DNA of 32,500 nt from Chromera velia (Eukaryota > Sar > Chromeraceae). Under the pieces are notes generated by a model that did no database searches, was not told the DNA's origin, and was given only the letters and a program-made list of their open reading frames with translations. A program made the translations under genes and the position numbers. The stretch covers positions 111,535-144,034 of the forward strand of contig JAHBMJ010003326.1 in the NCBI GenBank assembly GCA_018398765.1, given 5' to 3'. This document shows positions 1 through 12,186 of the stretch, piece by piece; position 1 is the stretch's first letter; each line of letters starts with the position of its first letter.

Positions 1-197
1 GGGGGCCTCGCTTCTCTCCCCCCCGTTCCGATCTCTTTCTGTCTCCTTTCTCATTCCGTCGCAGCCCTTTCAGCAAATCTCTTCTTAATCTAGCAAGGAA
101 TGCCCTGTCTGCGGATCTCTTCACTCCCATCTCTTTGTCACCTTTTCGTCGTCTCTTCTCTGTTCTTTCTTCTCTGCAAACTCTTGGTTGAATGCAG

Positions 198-2618
198 TAT
201 CTCGACGGAACTCCCGGTTTGGCGTTTGACCAGGACACCTACCCCCAAGGAGGGTTCCTCGACATCCAGAATATCCTCCAGGCGTACGTCCGATGGAGGC
301 AGACCACCATTGACTACTCAGCACTCTCCGTTCCCGTCTCTGCAGAGGGCGCCGCATGGAGGTCCAAGCTCTTCAACCTGGTACGTGTTTAGAATGCGTG
401 AAAGCTAACAGGAGTGGGTTCTTCAAGCACGCCTTCATGCAGTTGGAAGCAATGGAAGAAACGCTGGGACAGTGGGTGTGAAGCGAAAAGGGAAAAGTGG
501 AGTGCGACCAAAAACCGGTCTCGCCTGTCCCTTTTTGAATATCAATCCGACTTCTATGCATTCGATCGATCTTGTTCCTTTGCATTCTTTGCAGTACTAC
601 ACACAACACAACGGAGGTCTGACAGCCGCGGAACAGGCCGAGAAAGACACGCTGTTCACAACAGGAGCCGCAGGAGTGCCCTCCGACTTCAACTTCACAA
701 CCCACAGCATGGGCGTCCCTGCACCTCTGGGGGTCTGTCTGTCTCTATATCTGTCTGTCTCTCTGTCTGTCTGTCTGTCTGTCTGTCTGTCATCTGTCTG
801 TTTATTTGTCTGCACTCATCTTTTTTCTTTTTTTTTTTGCCTCTCTTTGATTGTTCATTCTTCCCCCCTCTGGATCCTCCTGTCTGTTTCTGTCTCATAC
901 ACGCACGACCGATTCCTCTCTTGCTCGTTTGTTTCACCATTTAACTCCGTCTCCCGGGCAGCGCAGACTCGATGCATGTGAGGTTGGTTCAGTCACTCAG
1001 TGATTGATTGGCTCAGCAAAAACAGTTCCTGCCTGCCCCCCATCTTCCAGGCCAGCAGCCGGGGTGTGTTCTTCCTTTTGGGTTCTGATTGAATCAGTGG
1101 TTTCCAAACAAAGAAAGAACGCCTTCTTATTCTTATCTCAACTACCTGCCCCAGACTGTTGGACCTTCCCGCGTTTCAATTGTTTCCTTGTATGCATGAA
1201 TATGAATATGAATGTGTCTGCAGGAGTACGTCGCCATGAGGGAGTACTTCAGCCCCATGCTCGATCCCTACATTCCCATGAGCGTCCGGTCTGTCCTTTT
1301 TTGTGGTTCTTGGCCGCCCATGAACATGAATGTGAATAAGGGTTTTGTCCCTGCATGAGCATTGATTCTGGCTGTCAATCTATTGCTCAGAGAGGAGTCC
1401 CTATGGATTCTCTGAGATCACACATTAGTTGTGTGGACTTGCTTCTCGATCGCTTTGCTGACCGACTTGCGTCTTTCCTTCTTTAGATCCACAAGTTGTT
1501 ATCTTCCTAGCTATTGATGTTTTCTTTCTCTTCTCTTTTCTGCCTAACATGGACTCATTTACCCATCCATACATCTGTCCGTCCATCTTCCTTGTCTTCT
1601 GTCTATGGTGCAGAGAGGTCGCGATGCCCACCCCCGAGTACATCAAGGATGAATTTCTCGACGGCGCCGCCCAGTTCCTCGGTCTTCTCTTCACCCTCGT
1701 CTTCATGTGGCCGGTCCGTCCGTCTCTTTTGACGTCCCGTCTGTTCTCTCCAACCTTTCTTTTTTCCTCGTGCTTTCGTCCAGTGAAGGATTCGGTTTTG
1801 AGCAGATAAAGTACAGGAACAGACAGGCAACAGAAAGAGAGAGACGGAAACCCGAATTTGTAAATTGAACCCCTCTCTGAGTCTGCAGGTGAGTCGGCTG
1901 GTGAAGGCGATCATGGAGGAGAAGGAATACCGGGTGAAGGAGAGCATGAAGATGTTCGGGGTGACCGACTGGGTCCTCTACAGCTCATGGTACCTCACCT
2001 ACGGAGTTCTCTATGTTGGCGTCGCAGTGGTCGTCGCTCTCCTCTGCCTGGAGATCTTTCCGATGACAAACTTCGTCTTCACCCTCGTCCTCTTCGGCTT
2101 TTTCTCTCTGGGTGTGGTCTCCTTCTGCCTCCTTGTGCAGTGCTTCTTCTCCTCTGCCAAGATCGCAGCTGCAGTCTCTTCACTCATCTTCCTCATCCTC
2201 TACTTCCCCTATTTCTCCACGTCCGGCAGCACCGCCAGCGCTGGGGCCAAGACTCTGTCCTGCCTTTGCCTGCCTGCGTGTCTGGCCGAGGGTCTCGAAA
2301 TCGTCGCTGCATGGGAAAAGAACGGACTCGGCGTTCAAGAGTCAACAGCAGGCAGAACAGTGTACTCCTTTGCCTTCACTGACGTGATTGGCATGATCTT
2401 CTTCGACATCGTCCTCTACCTCGTTGTTGCTCTGTACTTCGATAAAGTCGTCAAGAGCACTTGGGGTGTTTCCTGGCCTTGGTCAGTCAGTCAGTCAGTC
2501 AGGCAGGCACTGATGTTTCTATGCTCCCTTTTTGTCTGTGAGGCTCTTTGGTCCTTTTGCAGTGTTTCCTCCGTCTCTCCCTTCTTCGCTCTTTCCTCCG
2601 TTTCTGCATTTGTAGAAA

Positions 2619-2664
<46 letters not shown>

Positions 2665-5584
2665 CTCGATCGGCTTGTGAGACCCACCCGATGTCCCTCG
2701 AGGGGATCGATCCGTCCTTCCGTCCGTGTCTGTCTGGGGCACACCCATCCATTCTTGTCTCCCCGTCTGCCTGCCTCTTTGCCTCGCTGCCTCCCTGCAG
2801 GTATTTCCCCTGCACCTGCCTCTGCTGCCCCTGCCGTCGTCGCAAGCCGAAGGAGGGAGGCAAGCGCCCCGACCTTCCTGACACCTTCGAGCCTCCCTCG
2901 GCCTCCTGGGAGCCCCGCAAGCACGTGGAGCTTCTGGGGTTGAGGAGAGAGTTTGGGTCCGGAAAGAAGAAGTTCACAGCGGTGGACAATTCCTGGTTGG
3001 ACATGTACGAGGGTCAGATTCTCGCTCTCCTGGGACACAACGGTGCGGGAAAGACGACAACGATCGGAATGATGACAGGGATGACTGAGGTGTCTGCAGG
3101 AGATGCAAAGATCTACGGAAAGAGCATTACCAGTGAGATGGCTCAGATCAGAGAATCCATCGGAGTGTGCCCCCAACACGACATCCTCTTCATGACTCTC
3201 ACCGTCCGAGAGCATCTTCAGTTCTTTGCAATGGTCAAGGGTGTTCCCGCCAAGACGAGGAAGCAGGAGATTCAGACAATGATCGAGAAGGTTGGATTGA
3301 AGGAGAAGGCCGACTACAGAGCAGGAGGTCTCTCTGGAGGCCAGAAGAGAAAGCTGTCTGTCGCCATTGCCTTGTTGGGAGGTTCCAAGGTTGTGTTCCT
3401 CGACGAGCCGTCCACAGGAATGGACCCCTTCTCGAGACGCGCCATCTGGGATCTCCTCAGGGAAGAGAAGAAGAACCGTGTCATCATCCTCACAACTCAC
3501 TTCATGGAGGAGGCGGACTACCTCGGAGACCGTATCGCAATCATGGCAGGAGGCAAAGTGAAGTGCTGTGGCTCTTCCCTCTTCCTCAAATCAAAGTCAG
3601 TCGAGAGTCGAGTCGGGTCGACGAGCAGACACTTCGGGAAGAGGGCTGATGAATGTGTGGCTGAAGGAACACGCAACGCAATGAATGGATGTTGGGGTAC
3701 ACACGCAACGCAATTGAGGAAAAGAATTCGGCTGAGAAAAGACTTTGAGTGTGACTTTGCTTCCTAAGTGGTCACCTGTGATGCGTTTTGCGAAGTTACA
3801 TGCGACATTGAACTGCAGTGGTTGATCCTTTTACTCTATGCTTTTCTCTGCTCCTTTCTCTGGTCCTCTCTGTACGCCTCTCCCAAGTGACTTCCTAGAT
3901 GTCCATACGCATGAGTCCATCACTTCTTTCTATGTGCAGGTACGGTGTCGGATACACGTTCACCTGCTCCAAGAGCGTCCAGGGAATGGAGGACAAGACA
4001 CAGGAAGTCATCAAGAGATTCGTCCCCCAAGCAGAGGTCTGTCAGTCGAGTCGAGTTACTCGTGTGGAGATGCATTTGCAATGCAAACTGAGATGCTTCA
4101 TGCATTTTCCATTCAGGAATCGAACTCAATATTTTTTCTATCGGGAGTGCGACCGCTTCTCTGTGTCTAAAAGGGGCTTCTGTGCCTTCGTTAGAACCAA
4201 CTCAGTCTGCCAGTCCCTCAAAGACTCTCTTTTTAACTCGCACATAAAACGTGTTTGTGTGGCTGCAGCTGCTCGCCTCCGTGGCGGCAGAGATCTCCTT
4301 CCGCCTCCCCTTCAGCGCCACGGACGGACTCCCAGAGTCAGTTCTTATCTTCTTTGACTCTGCAACGCCTCCAGCGTCAGACTAACCACTACTCCCCACA
4401 AAAAAAATATGATTGCATGTGCATTTCTTGTCCTTTCTTCCTTGATTAGTCCTGTAGAGCCTTCTATGGAGCCAAAATTTTCCGATATGATTTCTTTTCT
4501 CTCTGAGAATCACGAGAGAGAGATGGCATTGTCGGTCGTGATCTTTTCTCTGTCTAATCTCTTAATTGATACATGCATTGTTCAACGACTTCGTATGAAT
4601 GCATGCATATATTAATATGTGATCATGCAGCCTTCTGGAACTTCTTGAGAAGGAAGGCCCGACCCACGGTGTCCGCTCCTTCGCCCTCTCCGTGACCACT
4701 CTCGAGGAGGTCTTCCTCAAGGTCTGTCATGTGTCATGTGCAAACAGACCATTAGAAGTACACGAGCTTTGAATATGAACACACCCCTTTGTCTTGAGGT
4801 TGGGCAGAAAACTCCAAGAAAGCCACTGACAATCTCTGCCTGCATGCCTCTTGCTACAACCTCCTTCAGGTGGGTGCCCACGAAGACAACGGAGACGTCG
4901 GCCAGATCAGAGAACGCTCAGACTCCCACGCAATCCTCAGGTCCACTTCCAAGGACCAGCTCGGAATGGAGACCCCGGGAATCGAACTCCAGGCTCGCCG
5001 CATGTCCTCCAAGAACGCACTCGAGATTATCGAGAAGGCCCAGTCAGAGCTCCTCGACGACGTCCCCCCCCCCCAAGAGGCAGTTCCCTTCGCCCCCTCG
5101 CGTGGCGGCGGTTCCCCCCCTGGAGGAGCCGGTGCAGGCGCCGTTCAGCCGTCCCACGACGAACCCATCGCCCCCGTCACCCCCAAGCCCTCTCTCCCTG
5201 TCGAGGAAGCACCAGTCTTCATGACCCCCACCGCCACTGGAGCTGCTGCCGCATTCCCGTCCGACGTCGGGGAAGTCCAGGACCAGACTCTCGCCCCCGT
5301 GCAGCAGGGCGTTGTTCCCACCTCCGTGCCTGTGGACGGAGGGGAGAGCCCAGGGTTCTCCAAGGCCATCGACGCTGCCAACGCCCTGAATGCGAAGGAA
5401 GCTGCCCAGTACAACGGCAACATCAACCGCTCGATGTTCTTCTCCCACGTGAGCGCGATGATCTACAAGAAGATGAACGTCTCCAAGAGAGGTCAGTCAG
5501 TCAGTCAGTCAGTCAGTCAGTCAGTCAACAGGGAGCGGACGCACGCACGCACTCTCTCTCTCTCTCCCTCTCTCTCTCTCCCCT

Positions 5585-5662
<78 letters not shown>

Positions 5663-8600
5663 CACAAAGAGAGATCACAAAAAGAGAGCAAAGGAAAGAC
5701 GGGAAAAAAATGCTGAGTACTTTTTGAAAAGATTTCGAGTGCGGGCCAGAAGGGCTAGTCACGAGTCAAAAGACAGTTTTTTGCATTTTGTTCTGATCAT
5801 GCAAGGACCTAATTTGTCACCTCCCTCTGTGCATCCTTGCAGACCGCAAGGGACTTGTGTGCCAGGTTGTCCTCCCGACGCTCTTCTTCCTCGTTGCCCT
5901 CATGTTCCTTGCCTTCTCCCCAAGCAGCTTGTCAGTCCGCCAGGCAGGATATAATTTGCTGGTGGCATGCAATCGCGTGCACGTCGTTGCGCACTCGAAC
6001 TTGCGTGTATGTGGGACGGTCCACTGAACCACTGGCATTTCAACAGAGAAGTTTCCATCCAACCATGGGGCTGTCGTCCAGGGTCGATAAGCTGCAGTCC
6101 CTCGAAGCGTCGTGCAGGACAACTGCCTCCAGATGCGGCACCTCCTTAGGATGTGACAGCGCTTACGTCCCATTGTTGTTTCTGTTCTTTCCTGTATGCG
6201 CATTCCAGAGGGATCCCCTCATGGTGAGGAGAGAAAAGGGAATTCCTTTCAAATCGTTCCTTCTTGCTCTCTCTCTGCCTGCAGCACGAACTACTCAAGG
6301 GACTACCTGACGACAAACCAACAGGCCGACTGGTCACTCCCCCAGAAAATGGCACTCGCAGCACCCGAAGCCACAACCGTCAGCTGGGCCGCTGGCGAGC
6401 TCTTCGCTGAGGTGAACCGCCTGACGGTCAGTCGATCGGAAAACTTCAAAAGACGGGCAGAGGAGTTTCGAGGGCTGTACGCACGCTCACATTTGACGCT
6501 TTGGTTTGGTGTCTCTCACCCCCTGCGCGCGCCCTTGTCCCTTTCAATGCCCCTTTTTGCCACGTGCCGATGTTCCTCCTCTTTTGCTCTTATTTGCCTC
6601 TTTTCCTGTTCGTCTCTCTGTTCCTTCCTTCCATCTGCAGGGGTCCAACGTCATGCCTGAGACCGTCCTCACCTACACGAACGACAGCGGCAGCTTCCCT
6701 GTGAACAACTCGGAGATATTCGGAGAGTCAGTCGGCAAATAACGCATTGTGTTCCAGATACAGGCGTCCATGAATTTGATTGAATCTCTACATGTGTGGT
6801 GATGAATTTGCAAATCGTCAGCTGAATCATCTCTGCAGAAATCGTAAAATTCGTGTGGTAGGCAAAAAAAGGGATTCTGCAAAAACTCTTTTGCTCGTGC
6901 TGCTACGAAACGTCCGTGCATTCTGTGGGCCTTGCTGCTTCTTTTTCCTTTCAGGTGGCTTTTCCAGCAAGGTCTTTCCAGCACCACCAACAACCGCTTC
7001 GGTGCCATTTTCCTGAAGAGCTACTCGACAGCTCTCGACACTGCAGCCGACACCTATCCATATATCAGCGGTGAGCGTTTTTTCATCCAGATGCAAGGAA
7101 TGCATGAATTGGGGTTCACTGTGGGAGCGCTATGTGCATGTCATAGTTTCTGATTTTTTACTGACCTGTAGGCAGTGAATTGTCATGTCTGGTCTCCTCC
7201 TGTCGTTTTCTTGGGGATCTGATTTCCTTCCTCGCTCTCCACCCACGTGATCGTGGGGACCCATTAGTTTTTCTCCAAGAAAAGATCAACAACTGATCCG
7301 TTTTCCTGCCATCTGTTGCAGTGGACCTCTTCTGGAACAGCACTGCCAGGGATTCCTTCCCGGTTTTCCAAAACGAGCTGTTCAACTCCTGGGTGAGAAC
7401 GCTGTCGAACAGAAAGGACACCAAACTCCGAATCGCGAACTTCCCTCTGCCCCCCACTGCAGGTACGTTGCTGGATGTTGCAGCAGCTCTTGGTGCTCTT
7501 TGCTTTTCTTTGCTTGATGTTCCTCTCGCTCGAATGTAGTCTTTCGAGGTTCTCTTCGTTCCCGTGTGAGCGCTGTCCAGAGTTCATACACTCAAGGGGA
7601 CTGTCAAACACTGTCTGTTCAAGCCCTTTGTCAATTGACGGTGCTTGCTTGCAGCTGAGGAGGCATTCGCCAACATTTTCACTGCGATCTTCCTCGGGTT
7701 CGGGTTCGCTTTTGTGCCCGCCTTCTGGGGTCTCGCAGTCGTCAGAGAGAGAGAGTTCAAGTCCAAGCACCTGCAGATGATCTCAGGCGTCTCCATCCCG
7801 GTGAGAAATTAATTGGATGAATTCACGAAAGGGTCTAAAGGCACGCGTGCATGATATCACGTTACTGGTTAGCTCGAGAAGAGAAGTTCATGAAGAGAGT
7901 CATACATTACACGCACGCTTCGCTCCTTCCGCAGACTGATTATAACAATTTTCAAAGCGGAATGACTCATCCATCCATCATGCAGCCTTACTTCGTGTGC
8001 AGGCTCTGAGACTAATTCCCACGCACTTCTGCTGGTGTGCCTCTTCAACGCAATTTATGCACCCCGTTCGCCTCTCTGTCTACTACTCCTGCAGGCTTAC
8101 TGGGTTGCCACCTGGCTCTGGGACATGTTCTTCTACCTGATTCCGGGAGCTGCCGCCGTCATCTTCCTGGCCGCTTTCGGGGTCTGTCTCATTCAACCTT
8201 GACCCGATTTCAGCTGAGTGTCAATCAATTCACTCCCGCCCTCTCGCGTCTTAAGTATCATAAGTAAGTGCAGTTCAGATTGGGAATACGTAAAGAACTG
8301 CTTTTTTTGGCCAGTTTTCACCCCTCCGTAAGTTCACACACTCAATGGGAAAAATCTCCAATCAGTATCGCATGTGCGTCTGCAATGCAAATGCATGGCT
8401 GCAGGTCGACGAGCTGGTTTCGTCTGAAACGATCGGGGCAACAATTCTCCTCTTCCTCCTCTACGGAATGTCCATCGCTTCCTTCACGTCAGTTCGCTCG
8501 GCTGCATTGTCTCTGCATGGACAGAGGCCGTCAAGTGAATGGGGGCCTCAGAAATCAATTTTCTTCTCTATTCATCTCACTCTAATCAAAAATTTTTGCC

Positions 8601-11600
8601 CCCCTGTGCCTGGCGATCGCTCTCTCTCTCTCTTCTCACTGTTCTACTGACTTATCTCCGCCTTTCTCCCGGTCTTCAATTTGAATAGCGTCCATGACGA
8701 GCAAGCAGGTTTGTCTTTTATATCATGAACACCCCTCGATCCATCCCCTCGCTGCATGATGGTTGCAGATACTCCATCCAGTTCATCTTCAACAACCACA
8801 CCACAGCTCAGAACCTGCTTCTGATCTTCTACATTATGTCTGGGTCCTTTTTGATGATCCTCTCGTTCATCCTCAGCATCCTTCCCTCCACCAGGGAGGT
8901 CCACGACGACGTACTCATCTACATTTTCTACCTCTTCCCCTGCTTCTCTCTCGTGAAGGTCTGTAGGTCTGCAGAAGCAAAGGGAGGAAACTCGAAGGGA
9001 ATCAACTGAGGCGGTGAAAATTGTTGATATGCATTTCTTCCGCTTCAGGCGTGGAGAAGAGAAAAAAGACTGACCCTTACTATCATTTTCCGATTCATAC
9101 GTCAGCATTATTGTATCGACTGTCTATCGTTGTTTTGCTTGACTTGCAGGGCATGACAAACCTGGTTCTCCTGAAACAGCCGCTTCTCTGGCAGGGAGAC
9201 TACCCTGATGTGTGGGAGATGAGAGTCATCGGATATGCTCTCACATACATGGTCGGTCTGCGCATCGCGCTTTCGTGCATGTGTTTCTGTACGTCTTTTG
9301 GGTCGTATCCTCATGGGCGGCAGGATGGGTACCTTTGGTCGACTGGATTTGCCCCTTTGGTTTTGTTGGTGCTCGATTACTTCACTTGGGCTTATTACTG
9401 GAAGATACTTGCGTCTGTACTTGTTCACATTCAAAACTATGCGAATCGTTTCCTGCAGGCTGCCGAAGCGGTGTTATTCTTCCTGGTGACTCTGGGTATC
9501 GAATACTTCATCGCCACTCCTGCGCTGTACGGTTTTGTCGAGAACGGGACGTGCTCTGGAAACAAGAAGGCTCTGATGCAGGTGGGATGCATACCCTGCG
9601 CCTCCCTGTGTCTCTCTGGACATGATTCAATACAGGCAATTCAAATCTGTTCTTCGCGTGAGCCAGACAAAATTGTTTGAACACACCTGTTGGTGCGCTA
9701 GTGGACTGTATGACCGTTTCCCTCCACCTCCGAGTTCCTCTCTCACAGCTGTTCTCTTCTCTTATTTGTGCGTCTGCTTCCTTCTATTTTGACGTTTTTG
9801 AGTGCAAAAGAATCAATGCAATGAATGCCATGGATGCATGCAGGTCGATCCCGAGTTGGGAGACGACAGGGACTCGGACGTTCTCGCTGAGGAGAAGCGC
9901 CTGAAGGCTTCTGCAGGAGACGGCTCTGACCTCGTCCAGGTCCTCGGACTCAAGAAGGTCTACCCCACAAAGCCTCCAAAGGTAGGCAAGCTTGTGAGGT
10001 AAAGGGGGAAGGTAGCTGAGGCAACTTTGACACCGTGGTGGTATGCACCTTGGAGTTTGAGCGTGTGTGTGTGTGTGTGTGTGTATTGGGATCCTGAACG
10101 TGAGTGTCTCATTACTCCTGTAACGGGTCCGGTTACCTGCAGGTTGCCGTGAAGGGTGTCTGGTTCGGAATCCCTGAGGGCCAGTGCTTCGGGTACCTGG
10201 GAGTGAACGGTGCGGGAAAGACAACGACTCTGAAGATGCTCACAGGAGATGTCCTGCCTTCTGGGGGAACGGCCAAACTTGGAGGAAGAGACGTGCTCAA
10301 GGAGCAGAACGCTGTCAGACAACTCATGGGATACTGCCCACAATTCGGTCAGTGCCTCCACCAAATCTTTTTTTCCTTCATGCACTTTGTTTTCCTTGGG
10401 TTTTCCTGTCTAAGGTTTGCACCCACCCTGGATTGCCCCTTGCCCTTTCGTCTTCTGTGCAGACGCCCTAATCATGGAGCTCTCTGCGAGGGAGCACCTG
10501 AATCTGTTCGCTCGCATCAAGGGGGTCGCACCCTCCAAGATCCCCAAATACGTCGACGAGCTCATCGACTCCCTCGGACTCCAGGTCTGTCTGTCTGTCT
10601 GTCTCACTGACTGACTGTCTGATGGTTTTGCATGACGTCGGCCTGATTTTGCTTTCATTTAATTCGCGGAACATGATCTCAGGCACTGGTAGACGTTGAC
10701 TTTTAAAGCCATTAAATGCATTTGTAATCGCGACTTTCGGGCACTCCAGCCGAGCGAATGACCCGAAATCTGCTTTTTCTCACGGTCACCTCTTTTTTGC
10801 ACATTCTCACAGGAATACGCCGACAGAGCGTGCGGAACCTACTCTGGCGGGAACAAGAGAAAGCTCTCCCTCGGACTCTCTCTCGTTGGGAACCCTGCCA
10901 TCGTATTCCTGGATGAGCCCACATCGGGAGTCGACCCTGCATCCAGAAGATTCATGTGGTCTCTCATCAACACCACCATGGAGGTCTGTCTGTCTGTCCA
11001 TTGGCCTTTGTCTGCCTGCCTATCTGTCCGTCGTTCTGTGCATTCATGAGCTTCTCGCTGTCTGTCATATTACGAAGTGTTCATCTATCCTTTTGTGGGA
11101 TTGCACAAGCCTCTTTCGGAGAGCCTTATGTCTTTGTGTTGTGTGTGTTAGTGTGTCGTTTGAATTCACGATTGGAGACCTCTCACAGTATCTACCCCTG
11201 ACTCTGAGATGTTCCCCCTTCTGGCCTCCTGCCTGTCTGCCTGACTGACTGACTAACTGCAGGGCCGCTCGGTGATCCTGACGACTCACTCGATGGAGGA
11301 GTGCGAGGCTCTGTGCTCCAAGATCGCTATCATGGTTGCTGGAGAGCTGATGTGCATGGGAACTGCTGCTCACCTGAGGTCGAAGTTCGGAAACGCCTTC
11401 CAGCTGGAGGTCACCGTGAAGGATCCTGAGGTGGGCCCTGCAGGCATCGCATCCGGATCTCCACAACCAGCGATACTTTCTTTCTATCCCAGCCAGTAGC
11501 AAGCAAAGAATTCCTTCCAGAACGCCAGGCAATTCTTGTTTCTCATATCTGATGTCCGTAAGACTGCGGACACCGTTCATTATCTCCCTTTTTTACGCTG

Positions 11601-11835
11601 TTCTTTGCTCTGCAGTCCGACGCAAGCTCCCCCTCTTCCTCTCCGAAGACTGCGGAGCAGACAGAGAAGGCGTTGACCGACTGGACTCTCTCGAAGTACA
11701 AAGGTACAGAGGTGCTGGAGGCTCACGGCAGTCACTTCACCTTCAAGATCCCCAAGGAGAGCTCTACTCTGGCGAACATCTTCAGAGACCTCAACGCCTC
11801 GAAGGTCCGGCCTCCTTCCCCCCCTGAGTCTGCCA

Positions 11836-11894
<59 letters not shown>

Positions 11895-12186
11895 GTATTT
11901 TTTTCTTTTTGCATCGCGAGGAATCTGATGACAGTTTGGAAGCGGTACTTGCCCAATCCCTCTTTTCTTGATTCCAATTTGGTATGTCTTCCTTACAACC
12001 CATTCTCCTCCAGTCTTAGATTCTTCCATCTCTTCCTTGAAAAGTGTCTCCGCTTGATTGTATTGATGAGATGAGTGTTTGTTTTTGCAGAAGGAGCTCT
12101 GCATCGCCGACTACGCCGTGAGTGAGACGACGTTGGAACAGGTGTTCATCTACTTCGCCGAGAAGGGGGCGGCACCTGAGGAATGA
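198..12186 (+). CDS. ABCA-family full-size ABC transporter, 3' part (5' end outside window)
   Basis: Seen: 28 exons, 198-380, 595-732, 1224-1288, 1614-1713, 1889-2481, 2801-3595, 3940-4036, 4269-4336, 4631-4721, 4870-5491, 5843-5930, 6285-6426, 6641-6726, 6955-7070, 7322-7462, 7655-7800, 8095-8181, 8405-8487, 8769-8958, 9150-9251, 9459-9581, 9844-9981, 10143-10347, 10463-10584, 10813-10983, 11263-11430, 11616-11804, 12091-12186. They join in phase to 1714 codons and a TGA. Order: end of extracellular domain 1 (exons 1-3), TMD1 (4-5), NBD1 with Walker [10 protein letters not shown] (about residue 436), CPQHD Q-loop, [21 protein letters not shown] and TTHFMEEAD; a proline-rich linker of about 200 residues (exon 10); TMD2 (11-21); NBD2 with [30 protein letters not shown] and [10 protein letters not shown]; then the ABCA tail motif [10 protein letters not shown]. 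Both ATPase sites look intact. Family knowledge: ABCA proteins translocate lipids across membranes. The substrate here is unknown. The first transmembrane helix and start codon must lie upstream. Confidence 0.95.
733..812 (+). repeat. GTCT tetranucleotide tract at an intron donor
   Basis: The second transporter intron in the window begins exactly at the repeat: its donor is GTCTGT and the intron continues as GTCT and GTCTCT units for about 80 bases. Confidence 0.85.
2482..2661 (+). repeat. GTCA donor tract and long CT dinucleotide tract in one transporter intron
   Basis: The intron after exon 5 opens as GTCAGTCAGTCAGTCAG from 2482. A perfect CT run follows at about 2621-2661. Confidence 0.85.
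5492..5662 (+). repeat. GTCA tract followed by CT-CA-GA compound microsatellite
   Basis: The intron after exon 10 starts with about eight GTCA units (5492-5525). It then holds a CT tract (about 5585-5608), a CA tract (about 5608-5634) and a GA tract (about 5635-5662). The CT and GA arms are reverse complements and could pair around the CA loop. Confidence 0.85.
10061..10084 (+). repeat. GT dinucleotide microsatellite
   Basis: A perfect GT run of about 12 units inside the transporter intron between exons 22 and 23. Confidence 0.85.
10585..10620 (+). repeat. GTCT and CTGA tetranucleotide units at an intron donor
   Basis: The intron after exon 24 opens with four GTCT units, then CACTGACTGACTGTCTGA. 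It is another case of donor and repeat coinciding. Confidence 0.75.
11838..11893 (+). repeat. CT dinucleotide tract
   Basis: A nearly perfect CT tract in the last-but-one segment of the transporter, inside the intron before the terminal exon. Confidence 0.85.

Noticed and set aside
1..197. A coding exon at the left edge
   Set aside because: The stretch is pyrimidine-rich and ends in a TGCAG acceptor at 197, which fits an intron. No frame connects to exon 1 convincingly.
414..981. Overlapping plus-strand frames running through the GTCT tract
   Set aside because: They include intron sequence and Ser/Leu/Cys repeats from the microsatellite. Only 595-732 fits the transporter reading frame.
2499..3500. 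Long open frame on the minus strand opposite NBD1
   Set aside because: It is a shadow of the conserved transporter exon and the CT repeat; its translation has no family features, while the plus strand holds all the ATPase motifs.
8690..8710. Possible microexon between transporter exons 18 and 19
   Set aside because: Joining exon 18 directly to exon 19 keeps phase and gives the expected ABCA transmembrane sequence; the microexon is not needed.
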